Below, one piece after another: positions 24,871 to 33,645 of a stretch of 64,000 bases of DNA. The stretch spans positions 1-64,000 of the forward strand of contig NZ_JASAOF010000025.1 in NCBI RefSeq assembly GCF_029952525.1, read 5' to 3'. The translations under genes were made by a program, and so were the position numbers. Source of the stretch: Saccharopolyspora ipomoeae. Its GTDB lineage: Bacteria > Actinomycetota > Actinomycetes > Mycobacteriales > Pseudonocardiaceae. Every line of letters begins with the position of its first letter. The stretch's first letter is position 1. The notes under the pieces are model-generated. The model saw only the letters and a list, made by a program, of their open reading frames with translations. It did no database searches and was not told the origin of the DNA.

Positions 24871-26309
24871 ACGTGCACACCTGGTTCGAGCGGGCCGCGC
24901 AGCGGTTCCCCGATCTGCCCGCGCTGGAGGTCGAAGGCGTCAGCCTCACCTACGCGGAGCTGCGCGAGCTCGTGGAGCGGCTGGCGGCGCGACTGCAGGC
25001 GACCGGCGCGCCGCGGCGGGTCGGTCTGCTGGCGAACCGCTCGGTGCTGGCCTACGCCGGATACCTGGCGGTGCTGCGCTCCGGTGCGTCGGTGGTTCCC
25101 CTCAACCCGCAGCACCCGCCGGAGCGGATCCGCGAGCTGGTCTCCCGGACCGGGGTCGAGCTGTTGCTGGCGGAGGAGTCCCAGGCTGCGGATGAGTGGA
25201 AAGTTCCCATGCTCCGCGCCGGGAGGAACGAGCCCTTCGGGCGGGCGCGGGAGGTGGCGGTGGCGCCGGAGGACGTCGCCTACGTCATCTGCACGTCGGG
25301 GTCGACGGGGACGCCGAAGGCGGTGCCGATCTCGCACGGCAACGTGCAGGCGTACCTGGTGGAGGTCGCGGAGCGGTACGGGATCGGGCCGGGGAGCCGG
25401 GTGTCCGGGAACTTCGACCTGACCTTCGACGGGTCGGTGCACGATCTGTTCGTCACCCTCGGCCAGGGCGGGACGCTGGTGGTGCCGGCGGAGGGAGCTC
25501 TGCTGTCACCGGTGCGGACGATCAACGCGCTGGGGTTGACGCACTGGTTCTCGGTGCCGTCGCTGATCTCCTTCGCGGAGCGGCTCGGCACGCTGCGGCC
25601 GGGGGCGATGCCGTCGTTGCGGTGCGCGATCTTCGGGGGCGAGGCGGTGCCGGTGGCGGCGCTGCGCGGGTGGAAGCGCGCGGCTCCGCAGGCCGAGATC
25701 GAGGTCCTGTACGGGCCGACGGAGCTGACGGTGGCCTGCACCGGGTACCGGTTCCCGGCCGAGGAGTCGGCGTGGCCGGTGACGCCGAACGGGGTGGCGC
25801 CGATCGGTGAGTGCTTCGGCTCGCTGGAGTTCCGGCTGCTCGATCCCGGTGGCAGGCCCGCGCAGCGGGGTGAGCTGTGCGTGCGGGGTCCGCAGAGGTT
25901 CGCCGGGTACCTCGACTCGGCCGACGACGCGGGACGTTTCGTCCCGGGCGGCTGGTACCGGACCGGGGATCTGGTGGCGGTGGAGGACGGGTTGCTGCTG
26001 CACCTGGGCCGCACGGATCAGCAGGTGAAGGTCCGCGGCCATCGCATCGAGCTGGGTGAGATCGAGGCCGCCCTCCGCTCGTTGCCGGGGGTGGCGGACG
26101 CGATCGTGCTGGCGGTGCCGACGGACGGCGAGCCGGAGCTGGCGGCCGCGGTCGGGGGTGACTGCGTGCCGGAGGTGCTGCACGCGGGTCTGCGCGATCG
26201 GCTCCCGCCGTACATGCTGCCGCGCCGGATCACGGTGCTGGACCGACTTCCGCTCAACGCCAACGGCAAGTTGGACCGCCGGGCGTTGCGCATCGAGCTG
26301 GAGGGGTGA
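24867..26309 (+). CDS. Stand-alone adenylation enzyme (NRPS A-domain-like)
   Basis: A 480-aa AMP-forming ligase of the amino-acid adenylation type. Core motifs: A3 CTSGSTGTPKAV (142-153), A4 FDLTFDGS (183-190), A5 YGPTELTV (282-289), A7 YRTGDL (364-369), A8 GRTDQQVKVRGHRIELGE (381-398) and A10 NANGKLDR with Lys468. No carrier domain is attached, so it probably loads the ACP of the upstream KS-ACP protein in trans. Asp in the A4 segment fits an amino-acid substrate, but the specificity is not assigned. ATG 24867 follows GGAGG and overlaps the KS stop by four bases. Confidence 0.88.
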   Translation: MNVHTWFERAAQRFPDLPALEVEGVSLTYAELRELVERLAARLQATGAPRRVGLLANRSVLAYAGYLAVLRSGASVVPLNPQHPPERIRELVSRTGVELLLAEESQAADEWKVPMLRAGRNEPFGRAREVAVAPEDVAYVICTSGSTGTPKAVPISHGNVQAYLVEVAERYGIGPGSRVSGNFDLTFDGSVHDLFVTLGQGGTLVVPAEGALLSPVRTINALGLTHWFSVPSLISFAERLGTLRPGAMPSLRCAIFGGEAVPVAALRGWKRAAPQAEIEVLYGPTELTVACTGYRFPAEESAWPVTPNGVAPIGECFGSLEFRLLDPGGRPAQRGELCVRGPQRFAGYLDSADDAGRFVPGGWYRTGDLVAVEDGLLLHLGRTDQQVKVRGHRIELGEIEAALRSLPGVADAIVLAVPTDGEPELAAAVGGDCVPEVLHAGLRDRLPPYMLPRRITVLDRLPLNANGKLDRRALRIELEG

Positions 26310-26312
26310 GCG

Positions 26313-27515
26313 ATGGGTTTCGACGCGATCGTCGTGGGGGCGCGCTGCGCGGGGTCGCCGACCGCGATGCTGCTGGCTCGGGCGGGGCACCGGGTGCTGC
26401 TGCTGGATCGGGGTGAGTTCCCGTCCGACACGATCTCCACCCACGTCATCCACCAGCCGGGGGTGGCGGCGCTGGCCCGCTGGGGGTTGTTGGAGGAGTT
26501 GCGGGCCACCGGGTGCCCGCCGCTGCGGCACTTCCGCTACCAGGTCGGGGACGTGCGGCTGGCGGGGTGCGGCCGGGGTGTGGCGGGGCAGCGGGCCGCG
26601 TTCGCGCCGCGCCGGTTCGTGCTCGACGACCTGCTGGCGCGGGCGGCGGTGGCCGCGGGCGCGGAGTTGCGGGAGAAGTGCCGGGTCACCGGGCTGCTGC
26701 GGGATGAAAGCGGCCGGGTGGTGGGGGTGCGCGGCGAGCACCGGGGCGTGGAGTTCACCGAGCGGGCCGCGCTGGTGGTCGGCGCGGACGGGATGCGCTC
26801 GTCGGTGGCGGCGCACGCGGGCGCCGCGTTCACCACCTGGGACGAGCGGTTGACCTGCGCGTACTACTCGTACTGGACGGGGGTGCCGGCCGATCTGGAG
26901 ATCTACGAGACGCCGGGCAGCTGGGTGGCGGCGACGCCGACGCACGGGCACGCGACGCTGGTGCTGACCTACTTCCCGCAGTCGCGGTTCCGCGCGGTGC
27001 GCGCCGATGCCCGCCGAGCGCACCTGGAGCGGGTTCGCGGCACCGCGCCCGAGCTGTTCGAGCGGCTTCGGGGCGGGGAGCAGGTGGAGCGGTTGCGCGG
27101 TTCCGGGGATCAGCAGAACTTCTTCCGGGAGGCGACGGGGCCGGGTTGGGTGCTGGTGGGCGATGCGGGACACCACAAGGATTCGATCACCGCGCGCGGC
27201 ATCAGCGACGCGTTCGGCCAGGCCGAGTCGCTGGCGCGGCACATCAGCGGCGAGCTGGATTCGCCGTCGCGGCTGGACGCGGCGTTGCGGGGCTTCGCCG
27301 CCGAGCGGGACGGGGCCCTGGCCTCGGGGTACGGGGCGACGCTGTCGGTGGCGCGGATGACGCCGCCGAACGAGCACCGGATGGCGCTGCTGCGGGCGAT
27401 CCAGCGGGACGAGGAGTTGACGTCGATCTACTTCGACGCGTTCGCGGGGGCCACCGACATCACGGCGCTGTACACGCCGCGGCTCCGGGAGCTGCTCGTC
27501 GAGGACAAGGGGTGA
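26313..27515 (+). CDS. FAD-dependent oxidoreductase (monooxygenase/reductase-like)
   Basis: A 400-aa flavoprotein. An N-terminal dinucleotide fold (FDAIVVGARCAGSPTAMLLA), the DG motif VVGADGMRSSVA near residue 155 and the GD motif VLVGDAGHHKD near residue 280 place it with class A flavin monooxygenases and geranylgeranyl-reductase-like enzymes. It starts 3 nt after the adenylation gene stop with GGAGGGG before the ATG, so it is part of the same operon. It presumably oxidises or reduces the KS/adenylation product while tethered or free; this is inferred from context. Confidence 0.85.
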   Translation: MGFDAIVVGARCAGSPTAMLLARAGHRVLLLDRGEFPSDTISTHVIHQPGVAALARWGLLEELRATGCPPLRHFRYQVGDVRLAGCGRGVAGQRAAFAPRRFVLDDLLARAAVAAGAELREKCRVTGLLRDESGRVVGVRGEHRGVEFTERAALVVGADGMRSSVAAHAGAAFTTWDERLTCAYYSYWTGVPADLEIYETPGSWVAATPTHGHATLVLTYFPQSRFRAVRADARRAHLERVRGTAPELFERLRGGEQVERLRGSGDQQNFFREATGPGWVLVGDAGHHKDSITARGISDAFGQAESLARHISGELDSPSRLDAALRGFAAERDGALASGYGATLSVARMTPPNEHRMALLRAIQRDEELTSIYFDAFAGATDITALYTPRLRELLVEDKG

Positions 27516-27520
27516 TTCCT

Positions 27521-27570
27521 GCCCGGGCGGTTCTGGGGAGAACTGTCCGCTGGTGACGCGGCCGCCCGGG
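27521..27570. repeat. Inverted repeat with half copy of the long palindromic element
   Basis: CCCGGGCGG (27522-27530) and CCGCCCGGG (27561-27569) form a stem. Between them AACTGTCCGCTGGTGACGC matches the outer arm and flank of the elements at 1-78 and 57069-57146. It lies in the 112-bp gap after the FAD gene and may be a decayed copy now acting as a terminator. Confidence 0.5.
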
Positions 27571-27627
27571 CCGGGAACGGTGCTCGGCGACCGAATTGAC
27601 CGAACACCCGGGCGGCTCGGGTGGGCG

Positions 27628-30174
27628 ATGGTGCAGGCTTGGGGCGTGGTCGAACCGAACCTGCCCGTCGTCCCCTCGCCGGTCGTGTCCCTGCCGGTCG
27701 TGTCCGTGATCGTCGTCAACTACCGCGGCGCCGACGACACCATCACCTGCCTGCGCGCGGTGCGCGACGAGCTGGACTACCCGGCCGACAAGCTGGAGGT
27801 GCTGTGCGTGGACAACGCCTCCGGCGACGACTCCGCGCGGCGCATCCGCGAGGCGGTGCCGGAGGTGCGGCTGATCGAGTCCGCCACCAACACCGGTTTC
27901 GCGGGCGGCTGCAACCTGGCCGCCGCCGAGGCGTCCGGGCAGGTCCTGGCGTTCCTCAACAACGACGCCCGCCCGGACCGCGGCTGGGTGCGCTCCGCGG
28001 TGGAGGTGCTGCGCGCGGAACCGACCGTCGGCGCCGTGGCCAGCAAGGTCCTGGACTGGGACGGCAAGCGCATCGACTTCGTCGACGGCGGTCTCACCTG
28101 GTTCGGCATGGGCTACAAGCGGCACGCCGGTGAGCTCGACGACGGGTCGCACGATGCCGCCCGCGACGTGCTGTTCGGCACCGGCTCGGCGCTGTTCGTG
28201 CGCGCCGAGCTGTTCACCGCGCTGGAGGGCTTCGACGAGCGCTTCTTCATGTTCTACGAGGACGTGGACCTGGGCTGGCGGCTGAACCTGCGCGGCTGGC
28301 GGGTCCGCTACGAGCCGAGGTCGCTGACGTTCCACCGCCATCACGCCTCGATGGCCGAGGTGTCGTCGTCGCGCGAGCACTACCTGCTGGAGCGCAACGC
28401 GCTGGCGGCGCTGTACAAGAACGTCTCCGACGAGACGCTGGCCCGGGCGCTGCCCGCGGCGATGGCGCTGGTGGTGCGGCGGGCGACCGCGCGCGGCGAG
28501 ATCGACCCGACGCAGCTGGAGATCACCCGCCGCGGGGAGACCGAGGACGACGCGCCGGTTCCCGTCGACCGCTCCGCGCTGGCCGGGATGCTGGCCATCG
28601 ACCAGTTCGTGGAACTCCTGCCGTCCCTGAAGGTCTCGCGGGAGCAGGAGCAGCGGGCGCGGGTGCGCACCGACACCGACCTGCTGCCGCTGATGCGCAA
28701 GGCGATGGAGCCCGCCTACCCGCTGCCCCGCTACCTGGCGGCGCACGACGCGCTGGTGGAGGCCTTCGAGCTGGACGAGGTGTTCGGCAGGCCCCGCAAG
28801 ATCGTGGTGATCACCGGCGACGCGGTCAGCGAGCGGATGGCGGGCCCGGCGATCCGCGCCTGGCACATGGCCGAGGTGCTCGCCGCCGAGCACTCCGTCC
28901 GGCTGGTCAGCGTCAACGCGCGGGTGGACCCGCCGGAGTCGGACTTCGAGGTGGTGGCGGCCAAGCCGCGCGAGCTCGCCGAGCACGTCGAGTGGGCCGA
29001 CGTGGTGGTGCTGCAGGGTCACGTGCTGGAGATGGTGCCGGCGCTCAAGCGCGTCGACTCCACCAAGATCGTGGTCTGCGACGTCTACGACCCGATGCAC
29101 CTGGAACTGCTGGAGCAGGGCCGCGACACCGACGACGAGCGCCGCGCGAAGGACCTCGCCGGGGTCACCGACGTGCTCAACGCGCAGCTGGAGCGGGGCG
29201 ATTTCTTCCTGTGCGCCTCGGAGCGCCAGCGGCACTTCTGGCTCGGTCACCTCGCCTCGCTGGGCCGGTTGACGCCCGGGCTCTACGACTCCGATCCGAC
29301 GGTGCGCTCGCTGCTGTCGGTGGTGCCGTTCGGGTTGCCGTCGGCGGCGCCGCGGCGCACCGCTCCCGCGATCAAGGGCACCCGGCCGGGCATCTCGGCC
29401 GACGACAAGGTCGTGCTGTGGGCGGGCGGGGTCTACAGCTGGTTCGACCCGCTGACGCTGCTGCGCGCGGTCGACCGGCTGGCGCAGCGGCGCAGCGACG
29501 TGCGGTTGTTCTTCCTGGGCATGAAGCACCCGAACCCGGACGTGCCGGAGATGGGCATGGCCGGGCAGACGCGGGCGCTGGCCCAGCGGCTGGGCCTGAC
29601 CGACAAGTTCGTGTTCTTCAACGAGACCTGGGTTCCCTACCAGGAGCGGCAGAACTTCCTGCTGGACGCCGATTGCGGTGTCACGACCCACTTCGAGCAC
29701 GTGGAGACGACCTTCGCGTTCCGCACTCGGGTGCTGGACTACCTGTGGTCGGGGCTGCCGGTGATCACCACCGACGGCGACTCGTTCGCGGATCTGGTGC
29801 GCGCCGAGGGCATCGGCGTGGTGGTGCCGCCCGAGGACCCGGATGCGCTGGCCGACGCGCTGGAGAAGGTCCTCTACGACGCCGAGTTCGCCGCCGAGTG
29901 CCGTCGCCGGATCGAACCGGTGCGGGAGCGGTTCACCTGGGAGTCGGTGCTGGCGCCGCTGACGGCGTTCTGCCGCGATCCGCGCCCGGCCGCCGACCGG
30001 CTCAGCGCGTCCGCGCCGCTGGTGCGCACGGCGCAGCCGGGCCGGGTGGAGTCGGTGCGCCGGGATCTGGCGCTGCTGCGGGAATATCTCGACGCCGGTG
30101 GCCCGGCGGAGGTCGCCAAGCGGGCGACCGGGCGGTTGCGGCGCCTGGCCGGGGAACGGCTTCGTGGCCGCTGA
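27628..30174 (+). CDS. Bifunctional GT2-GT4 glycosyltransferase
   Basis: An 848-aa fusion. The GT2 half (about 20-280) has VSVIVVNYRGADDT, VDNASGDDSARR, NTGFAGGCNLAAAE, FLNNDARPDRGW and FFMFYEDVDLGWRL. A linker of about 120 residues follows. The GT4 half (about 400-800) has ITGDAVSERMAGPAIRAWHM, VLWAGGVYSWFDPLTLLRAV and YLWSGLPVITTDGDSFADLV. Two sugar-transfer activities in one chain suggest a repeating disaccharide. The start is uncertain: ATG 27628, GTG 27646 and GTG 27553 are all in frame. The stop overlaps the next GT4 gene by 11 bp. Confidence 0.85.
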   Translation: MVQAWGVVEPNLPVVPSPVVSLPVVSVIVVNYRGADDTITCLRAVRDELDYPADKLEVLCVDNASGDDSARRIREAVPEVRLIESATNTGFAGGCNLAAAEASGQVLAFLNNDARPDRGWVRSAVEVLRAEPTVGAVASKVLDWDGKRIDFVDGGLTWFGMGYKRHAGELDDGSHDAARDVLFGTGSALFVRAELFTALEGFDERFFMFYEDVDLGWRLNLRGWRVRYEPRSLTFHRHHASMAEVSSSREHYLLERNALAALYKNVSDETLARALPAAMALVVRRATARGEIDPTQLEITRRGETEDDAPVPVDRSALAGMLAIDQFVELLPSLKVSREQEQRARVRTDTDLLPLMRKAMEPAYPLPRYLAAHDALVEAFELDEVFGRPRKIVVITGDAVSERMAGPAIRAWHMAEVLAAEHSVRLVSVNARVDPPESDFEVVAAKPRELAEHVEWADVVVLQGHVLEMVPALKRVDSTKIVVCDVYDPMHLELLEQGRDTDDERRAKDLAGVTDVLNAQLERGDFFLCASERQRHFWLGHLASLGRLTPGLYDSDPTVRSLLSVVPFGLPSAAPRRTAPAIKGTRPGISADDKVVLWAGGVYSWFDPLTLLRAVDRLAQRRSDVRLFFLGMKHPNPDVPEMGMAGQTRALAQRLGLTDKFVFFNETWVPYQERQNFLLDADCGVTTHFEHVETTFAFRTRVLDYLWSGLPVITTDGDSFADLVRAEGIGVVVPPEDPDALADALEKVLYDAEFAAECRRRIEPVRERFTWESVLAPLTAFCRDPRPAADRLSASAPLVRTAQPGRVESVRRDLALLREYLDAGGPAEVAKRATGRLRRLAGERLRGR

Positions 30175-31198
30175 CCTGCGCGTCCTGCTCGACGCCACGC
30201 CGCTGCTGGGCACGCGCACCGGGATCGGCCGGTACACGGCCTCGCTGGTGACCGCGCTGGCGTCCGATGTGGACGTTCGGTTGATCGGGTTCAGCGCGCG
30301 CGGCTGGCGCCGGTTGCGGGGCGAAGCTCCTGCCGGGACGCGCGTGGTGGGGCCGCCGGTTCCGGCGCGCGCGTTGCGGATGTTGTGGCGCGTTGGGCGC
30401 TTTCCGCCGGTCGAGGTCCTGTCCGGACCGGTGGAGGTGGTGCACGGGACGAACTTCGTGCTGCCGCCGTCGCTGCGCGCCGCGGGCGTCGTGACCGTCC
30501 ACGACCTGGCGTTCCTCGACGACCCGTCGCTGGCGGAACCGGATCTGCCCGCGCTGGTGCGGCTTTCGGCGCAGCGGGCGCGGGTGGTGTGCACGCCGAC
30601 GGCGGCGGTGGCCGATCAGGTCGCCGAGCGCTTGGACGTCGCCCCGGAGAAGCTGGCGGTGACGCCGCTGGGCCTGGATCCCGAGTGGTTCTCGGTATCA
30701 CCGGTCCGCGACGACCGGATTCCGCCGGAGTACCTGCTCTTCGTGGGCGCGGACGGACCGCGCAAGGGTCTCGACGTGCTGCGCGCCGCGCTCGCACCGG
30801 ATCTCCCGCCGCTGGTCATCGCCGGTCCGGGTGCTGCGGGTGAGGTCGGCGGCGTGATCCGCACCGGCTACGTCTCCGAGGAGCGGCTGCGGTCGCTGGT
30901 GGCCGGGGCGAGCGCCCTGGTGCTGCCCTCCCGCGACGAGGGCTTCGGCCTCCCGGTCCTGGAGGCCCTGGCCTGCGGCGTCCCGGTGGTCTGCTCGGAC
31001 GTCCCCGCGCTGCGCGAGGTTTCGGGCGGCCACGCGCACTTCGCCCCGGTCGACGACCCGGCCGCGCTGCGCGACGCCCTGCGCCAGGCCCTCACCGCTC
31101 CCCCGGATCCCGAAGCGGGACGCCGGCACGCCAAGACCTTCACCTGGGACCGCTGCGCCGCCCGCACCCGCGAGGCCTACCTGCACGCCCTCGCCTAA
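30164..31198 (+). CDS. GT4-family glycosyltransferase
   Basis: A 344-aa GT-B protein starting at GTG 30164 (AADLRVLLDATPLLGTRTG), with GGGGAACGG upstream and an 11-bp overlap with the GT2-GT4 gene. Motifs include VTVHDLAFLDDPS, LLFVGADGPRKGLDVLRAA and LPSRDEGFGLPVLEALACG. It is the last gene of the plus-strand operon and resembles mannosyl/rhamnosyl transferases of envelope clusters; the sugar is unknown. A dense palindrome cluster follows its stop. Confidence 0.85.
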   Translation: MAADLRVLLDATPLLGTRTGIGRYTASLVTALASDVDVRLIGFSARGWRRLRGEAPAGTRVVGPPVPARALRMLWRVGRFPPVEVLSGPVEVVHGTNFVLPPSLRAAGVVTVHDLAFLDDPSLAEPDLPALVRLSAQRARVVCTPTAAVADQVAERLDVAPEKLAVTPLGLDPEWFSVSPVRDDRIPPEYLLFVGADGPRKGLDVLRAALAPDLPPLVIAGPGAAGEVGGVIRTGYVSEERLRSLVAGASALVLPSRDEGFGLPVLEALACGVPVVCSDVPALREVSGGHAHFAPVDDPAALRDALRQALTAPPDPEAGRRHAKTFTWDRCAARTREAYLHALA

Positions 31199-31228
31199 CC
31201 GCCGCTCCAGTCGAAACCCCGACCACCA

Positions 31229-31482
31229 CCAAGGGGGAAGTTTTCATGAAAACTTCCCTCCCCCACGAAGTCCCACACCCACTGAGCGGGGAGGTTTTCA
31301 TGAAAACCTCCCCACCGACTGAACCCCCACCAGGAACCCCGATACCGACGTAGTTCCTGGTCACGGCACTTTCCGGGTGCAGTTCTCTTGCGGATCGTCG
31401 CGACGTTCTCATGAAAACTTCCCCCACTCACGACGTCGCCGCCGAGGTTTCGGTGACCGGGGAAGTTTTCATGAAAACTGCG
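31229..31482. repeat. Cluster of four A/T-cored palindromes between convergent genes
   Basis: Perfect palindromes of 24 nt (31235-31258) and 26 nt (31288-31313) share the core GTTTTCATGAAAAC. Imperfect copies lie near 31404-31425 and 31459-31479. The last two also pair with each other (31410-31424 with 31459-31473, 15 bp). The whole gap between the GT4 gene and rmlD is made of these. They probably act as bidirectional terminators, or as protein-binding sites. Confidence 0.8.
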
Positions 31483-31484
31483 CA

Positions 31485-32402
31485 TCATCCTGGGTGGAAG
31501 GCCTCGGGGTTGGTGGTGAGGGCTTGGTGGAGGGCATCGTGCCAGGGACGGAGCGGGGTGAGGCCCGCGTCGTGCCAGGCGTCGCCGGAGAGGACCGAGT
31601 AAGCGGGGCGCGGGGTCTTGGTCGGGTAGTCCGCGGTCGTGCAGGGGTTCACCCGCCGCGGGTCGAGTCCGAGCTCGGTGAAGATCGCGCGGGCGAACTC
31701 GAACCAGCTGGTGCTGCCGGTGTTGGTGCAGTGCAGCACCCGCTGCGACGGTCCGAGACCGGTCGCGACGGGTTCGGCCAGTTCCAGCAGTCCCGCCGCC
31801 AGGTCGGCGGCCCAGGTCGGAGAGCCGATCTGGTCGTCCACGACGGACAGCTCGTCGCGCTGGGCGGCGAGCCGGGCCATCGTCTTGACGAAGTTGCCGC
31901 CGTGCGCGCCGTAGACCCACGCGGTGCGCACGATCCAGGCGCGCGCACCGGAGTCCAGCACCGCCTGCTCGCCGTCGAGCTTGGTGCGGCCGTAGACGGT
32001 GCGCGGCCCGGTGTCGTCGGTGGGCTCGTAGGGCCGGTCGGCGTCGCCGGGGAAGACGTAGTCGGTGGAGACGTGCAGCAGCGGCAGGTCGCTGTCGCGG
32101 CAGGCTTCGGCCAGCGCGGCCGGGCCCGCGACGTTGACCTGGTGGGCGCCGTCGGGGTCGGATTCGGCCGCGTCGACGGCGGTGTAGGCGGCGGTGTTGA
32201 TCACCACCGGGCGCAGGTCGGTGTCGCGTGCGGCTTCGGCGAAGGCCTCGACGGCGTCGCGCACCTCCTCGCGATCGGTGATGTCGAGCTCCGCCGAACC
32301 CGGTGCGTGCACGAGGGCGCCGCGCCGGGAAGCGAGGATCGCCGACAGCTCCGAGCCGACCTGGCCCTTCCCGCCGGGCACCAGCACCGCCAGGCGGGTC
32401 AC
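31485..32402 (-). CDS. rfbD: dTDP-4-dehydrorhamnose reductase
   Basis: A 305-aa short-chain dehydrogenase/reductase of the RmlD family, the last step of dTDP-L-rhamnose synthesis. AVLVPGGKGQVGSEL is the NADPH loop, VINTAAYTAVDAAE is characteristic, and STDYVFPGD with the YGRTKLDGE catalytic YxxxK completes the active site. The GTG start at 32402 overlaps the rmlB stop by GTGA; the frame is open further upstream but inside rmlB. rmlA and rmlC are not in this window. Confidence 0.94.
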   Translation of the reverse strand: MTRLAVLVPGGKGQVGSELSAILASRRGALVHAPGSAELDITDREEVRDAVEAFAEAARDTDLRPVVINTAAYTAVDAAESDPDGAHQVNVAGPAALAEACRDSDLPLLHVSTDYVFPGDADRPYEPTDDTGPRTVYGRTKLDGEQAVLDSGARAWIVRTAWVYGAHGGNFVKTMARLAAQRDELSVVDDQIGSPTWAADLAAGLLELAEPVATGLGPSQRVLHCTNTGSTSWFEFARAIFTELGLDPRRVNPCTTADYPTKTPRPAYSVLSGDAWHDAGLTPLRPWHDALHQALTTNPEAFHPG

Positions 32403-33388
32403 CGGGTCACCGCCGCGCGCTGCTTGAGCGGTTCCCACCAGGCCCGGTTCTGCCGGTACCAGGCGATGGTGTCGCGCAGGCCGGTCTCGAAGTCGACCTG
32501 CGGGGCGTAGCCGAGCTGCTCGGTGATCTTGGTGTGGTCGACCGAGTAGCGGCGGTCGTGGCCCTTGCGGTCGGCGACCTGCTCGACCATCGAGAAGTCC
32601 AGCCCGAACTCGGCGAGCAGCCGTTCGGTGAGCTCGCGGTTGGTCAGCTCGGTGCCGCCGCCGATGTTGTAGATCTCGCCCGGCGTCCCGGACTCGGCGA
32701 CCAGCTGGATGCCGCGGCAGTGGTCGTCGACGTGCAGCCAGTCGCGCACGTTCATCCCGTCGCCGTAGAGGGGAACCTCGCGCCCGTCCATCAGGTTGGT
32801 GATGAACAGCGGCAGCACCTTCTCCGGGAACTGGTACGGGCCGTAGTTGTTCGAGCACCGCGTGATGCACACCGGCAGCCCGTGGGTGCGCTGGTAGGCG
32901 CGCGCGAGGAGGTCGGAACCGGCTTTGGCGGCGGAATATGGCGAGTTCGGCTCGAGAAGATGATCTTCTGGCCACGAACCGGTATCGATCGTCCCGTAGA
33001 CCTCGTCGGTGGAGACGTGGACGAACCGGCCGACGCCGGCGTCCAGCGCGGCCTGCAGCAGCGCGTTGGTGCCCACCACGTTGGTCATCACGAAGGCGTC
33101 GGAGCCGGTGATGGAGCGGTCCACGTGGGTCTCGGCGGCGAAGTGCACGACGACGTCGACGCTGGTCATCAGGCCCGCGAGCAGGTCTCGATCGCAGATG
33201 TCGCCGCGCACGAACCGCAGTCTCGGGTCGTCGGCGACCTCGGCCAGGTTGGCCTCGTTGCCCGCGTAGGTCAGCTTGTCGAGCACGACCACTTCGGCGT
33301 CGCCGAAGGCGGGGTAGGCCCCACCGAGCAGCTGCCTGACGTAGTGCGAGCCGATGAAGCCGGCTCCACCGGTGACCAGAATCCGCAT
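32399..33388 (-). CDS. rfbB: dTDP-glucose 4,6-dehydratase
   Basis: A 329-aa extended SDR enzyme making dTDP-4-keto-6-deoxyglucose. The NAD loop is ILVTGGAGFIGSHYVRQLL; STDEVYG supplies the Thr-Asp-Glu catalytic residues and YSAAKAGSDLL the YxxxK. The ATG at 33388 follows AGAGGCGGA. It is coupled to rfbD. Together they supply rhamnose for WbbL and possibly the other glycosyltransferases in the island. Confidence 0.95.
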   Translation of the reverse strand: MRILVTGGAGFIGSHYVRQLLGGAYPAFGDAEVVVLDKLTYAGNEANLAEVADDPRLRFVRGDICDRDLLAGLMTSVDVVVHFAAETHVDRSITGSDAFVMTNVVGTNALLQAALDAGVGRFVHVSTDEVYGTIDTGSWPEDHLLEPNSPYSAAKAGSDLLARAYQRTHGLPVCITRCSNNYGPYQFPEKVLPLFITNLMDGREVPLYGDGMNVRDWLHVDDHCRGIQLVAESGTPGEIYNIGGGTELTNRELTERLLAEFGLDFSMVEQVADRKGHDRRYSVDHTKITEQLGYAPQVDFETGLRDTIAWYRQNRAWWEPLKQRAAVTR

Positions 33389-33645
33389 TCCGCCTCTTCC
33401 TCGTCCTGCGCGGGCAGTAGGCGCACCGCCCGCGATGGGCAGTCTGACATGCGCCGATGCCCGCTCGAATCGACTCCCAAGTTACGTACGGTCACAGCGC
33501 AACTTCACCCATATGAGTGAGGTCACCAGATTCCGAGGGACCCGTCATGGTTCGAGTGGATCACCGTTAGCCTTCATCAGGAAGTCGGGCAACATCACTC
33601 CTGAAGGTGTAACGCTCGCCCCCGCAGCCCCCGAGGAGGAATCGC

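Noticed and set aside
31229-31482. CRISPR array
   Set aside because: The repeats are palindromes of different length with irregular spacing and no unique spacers; no cas genes nearby.
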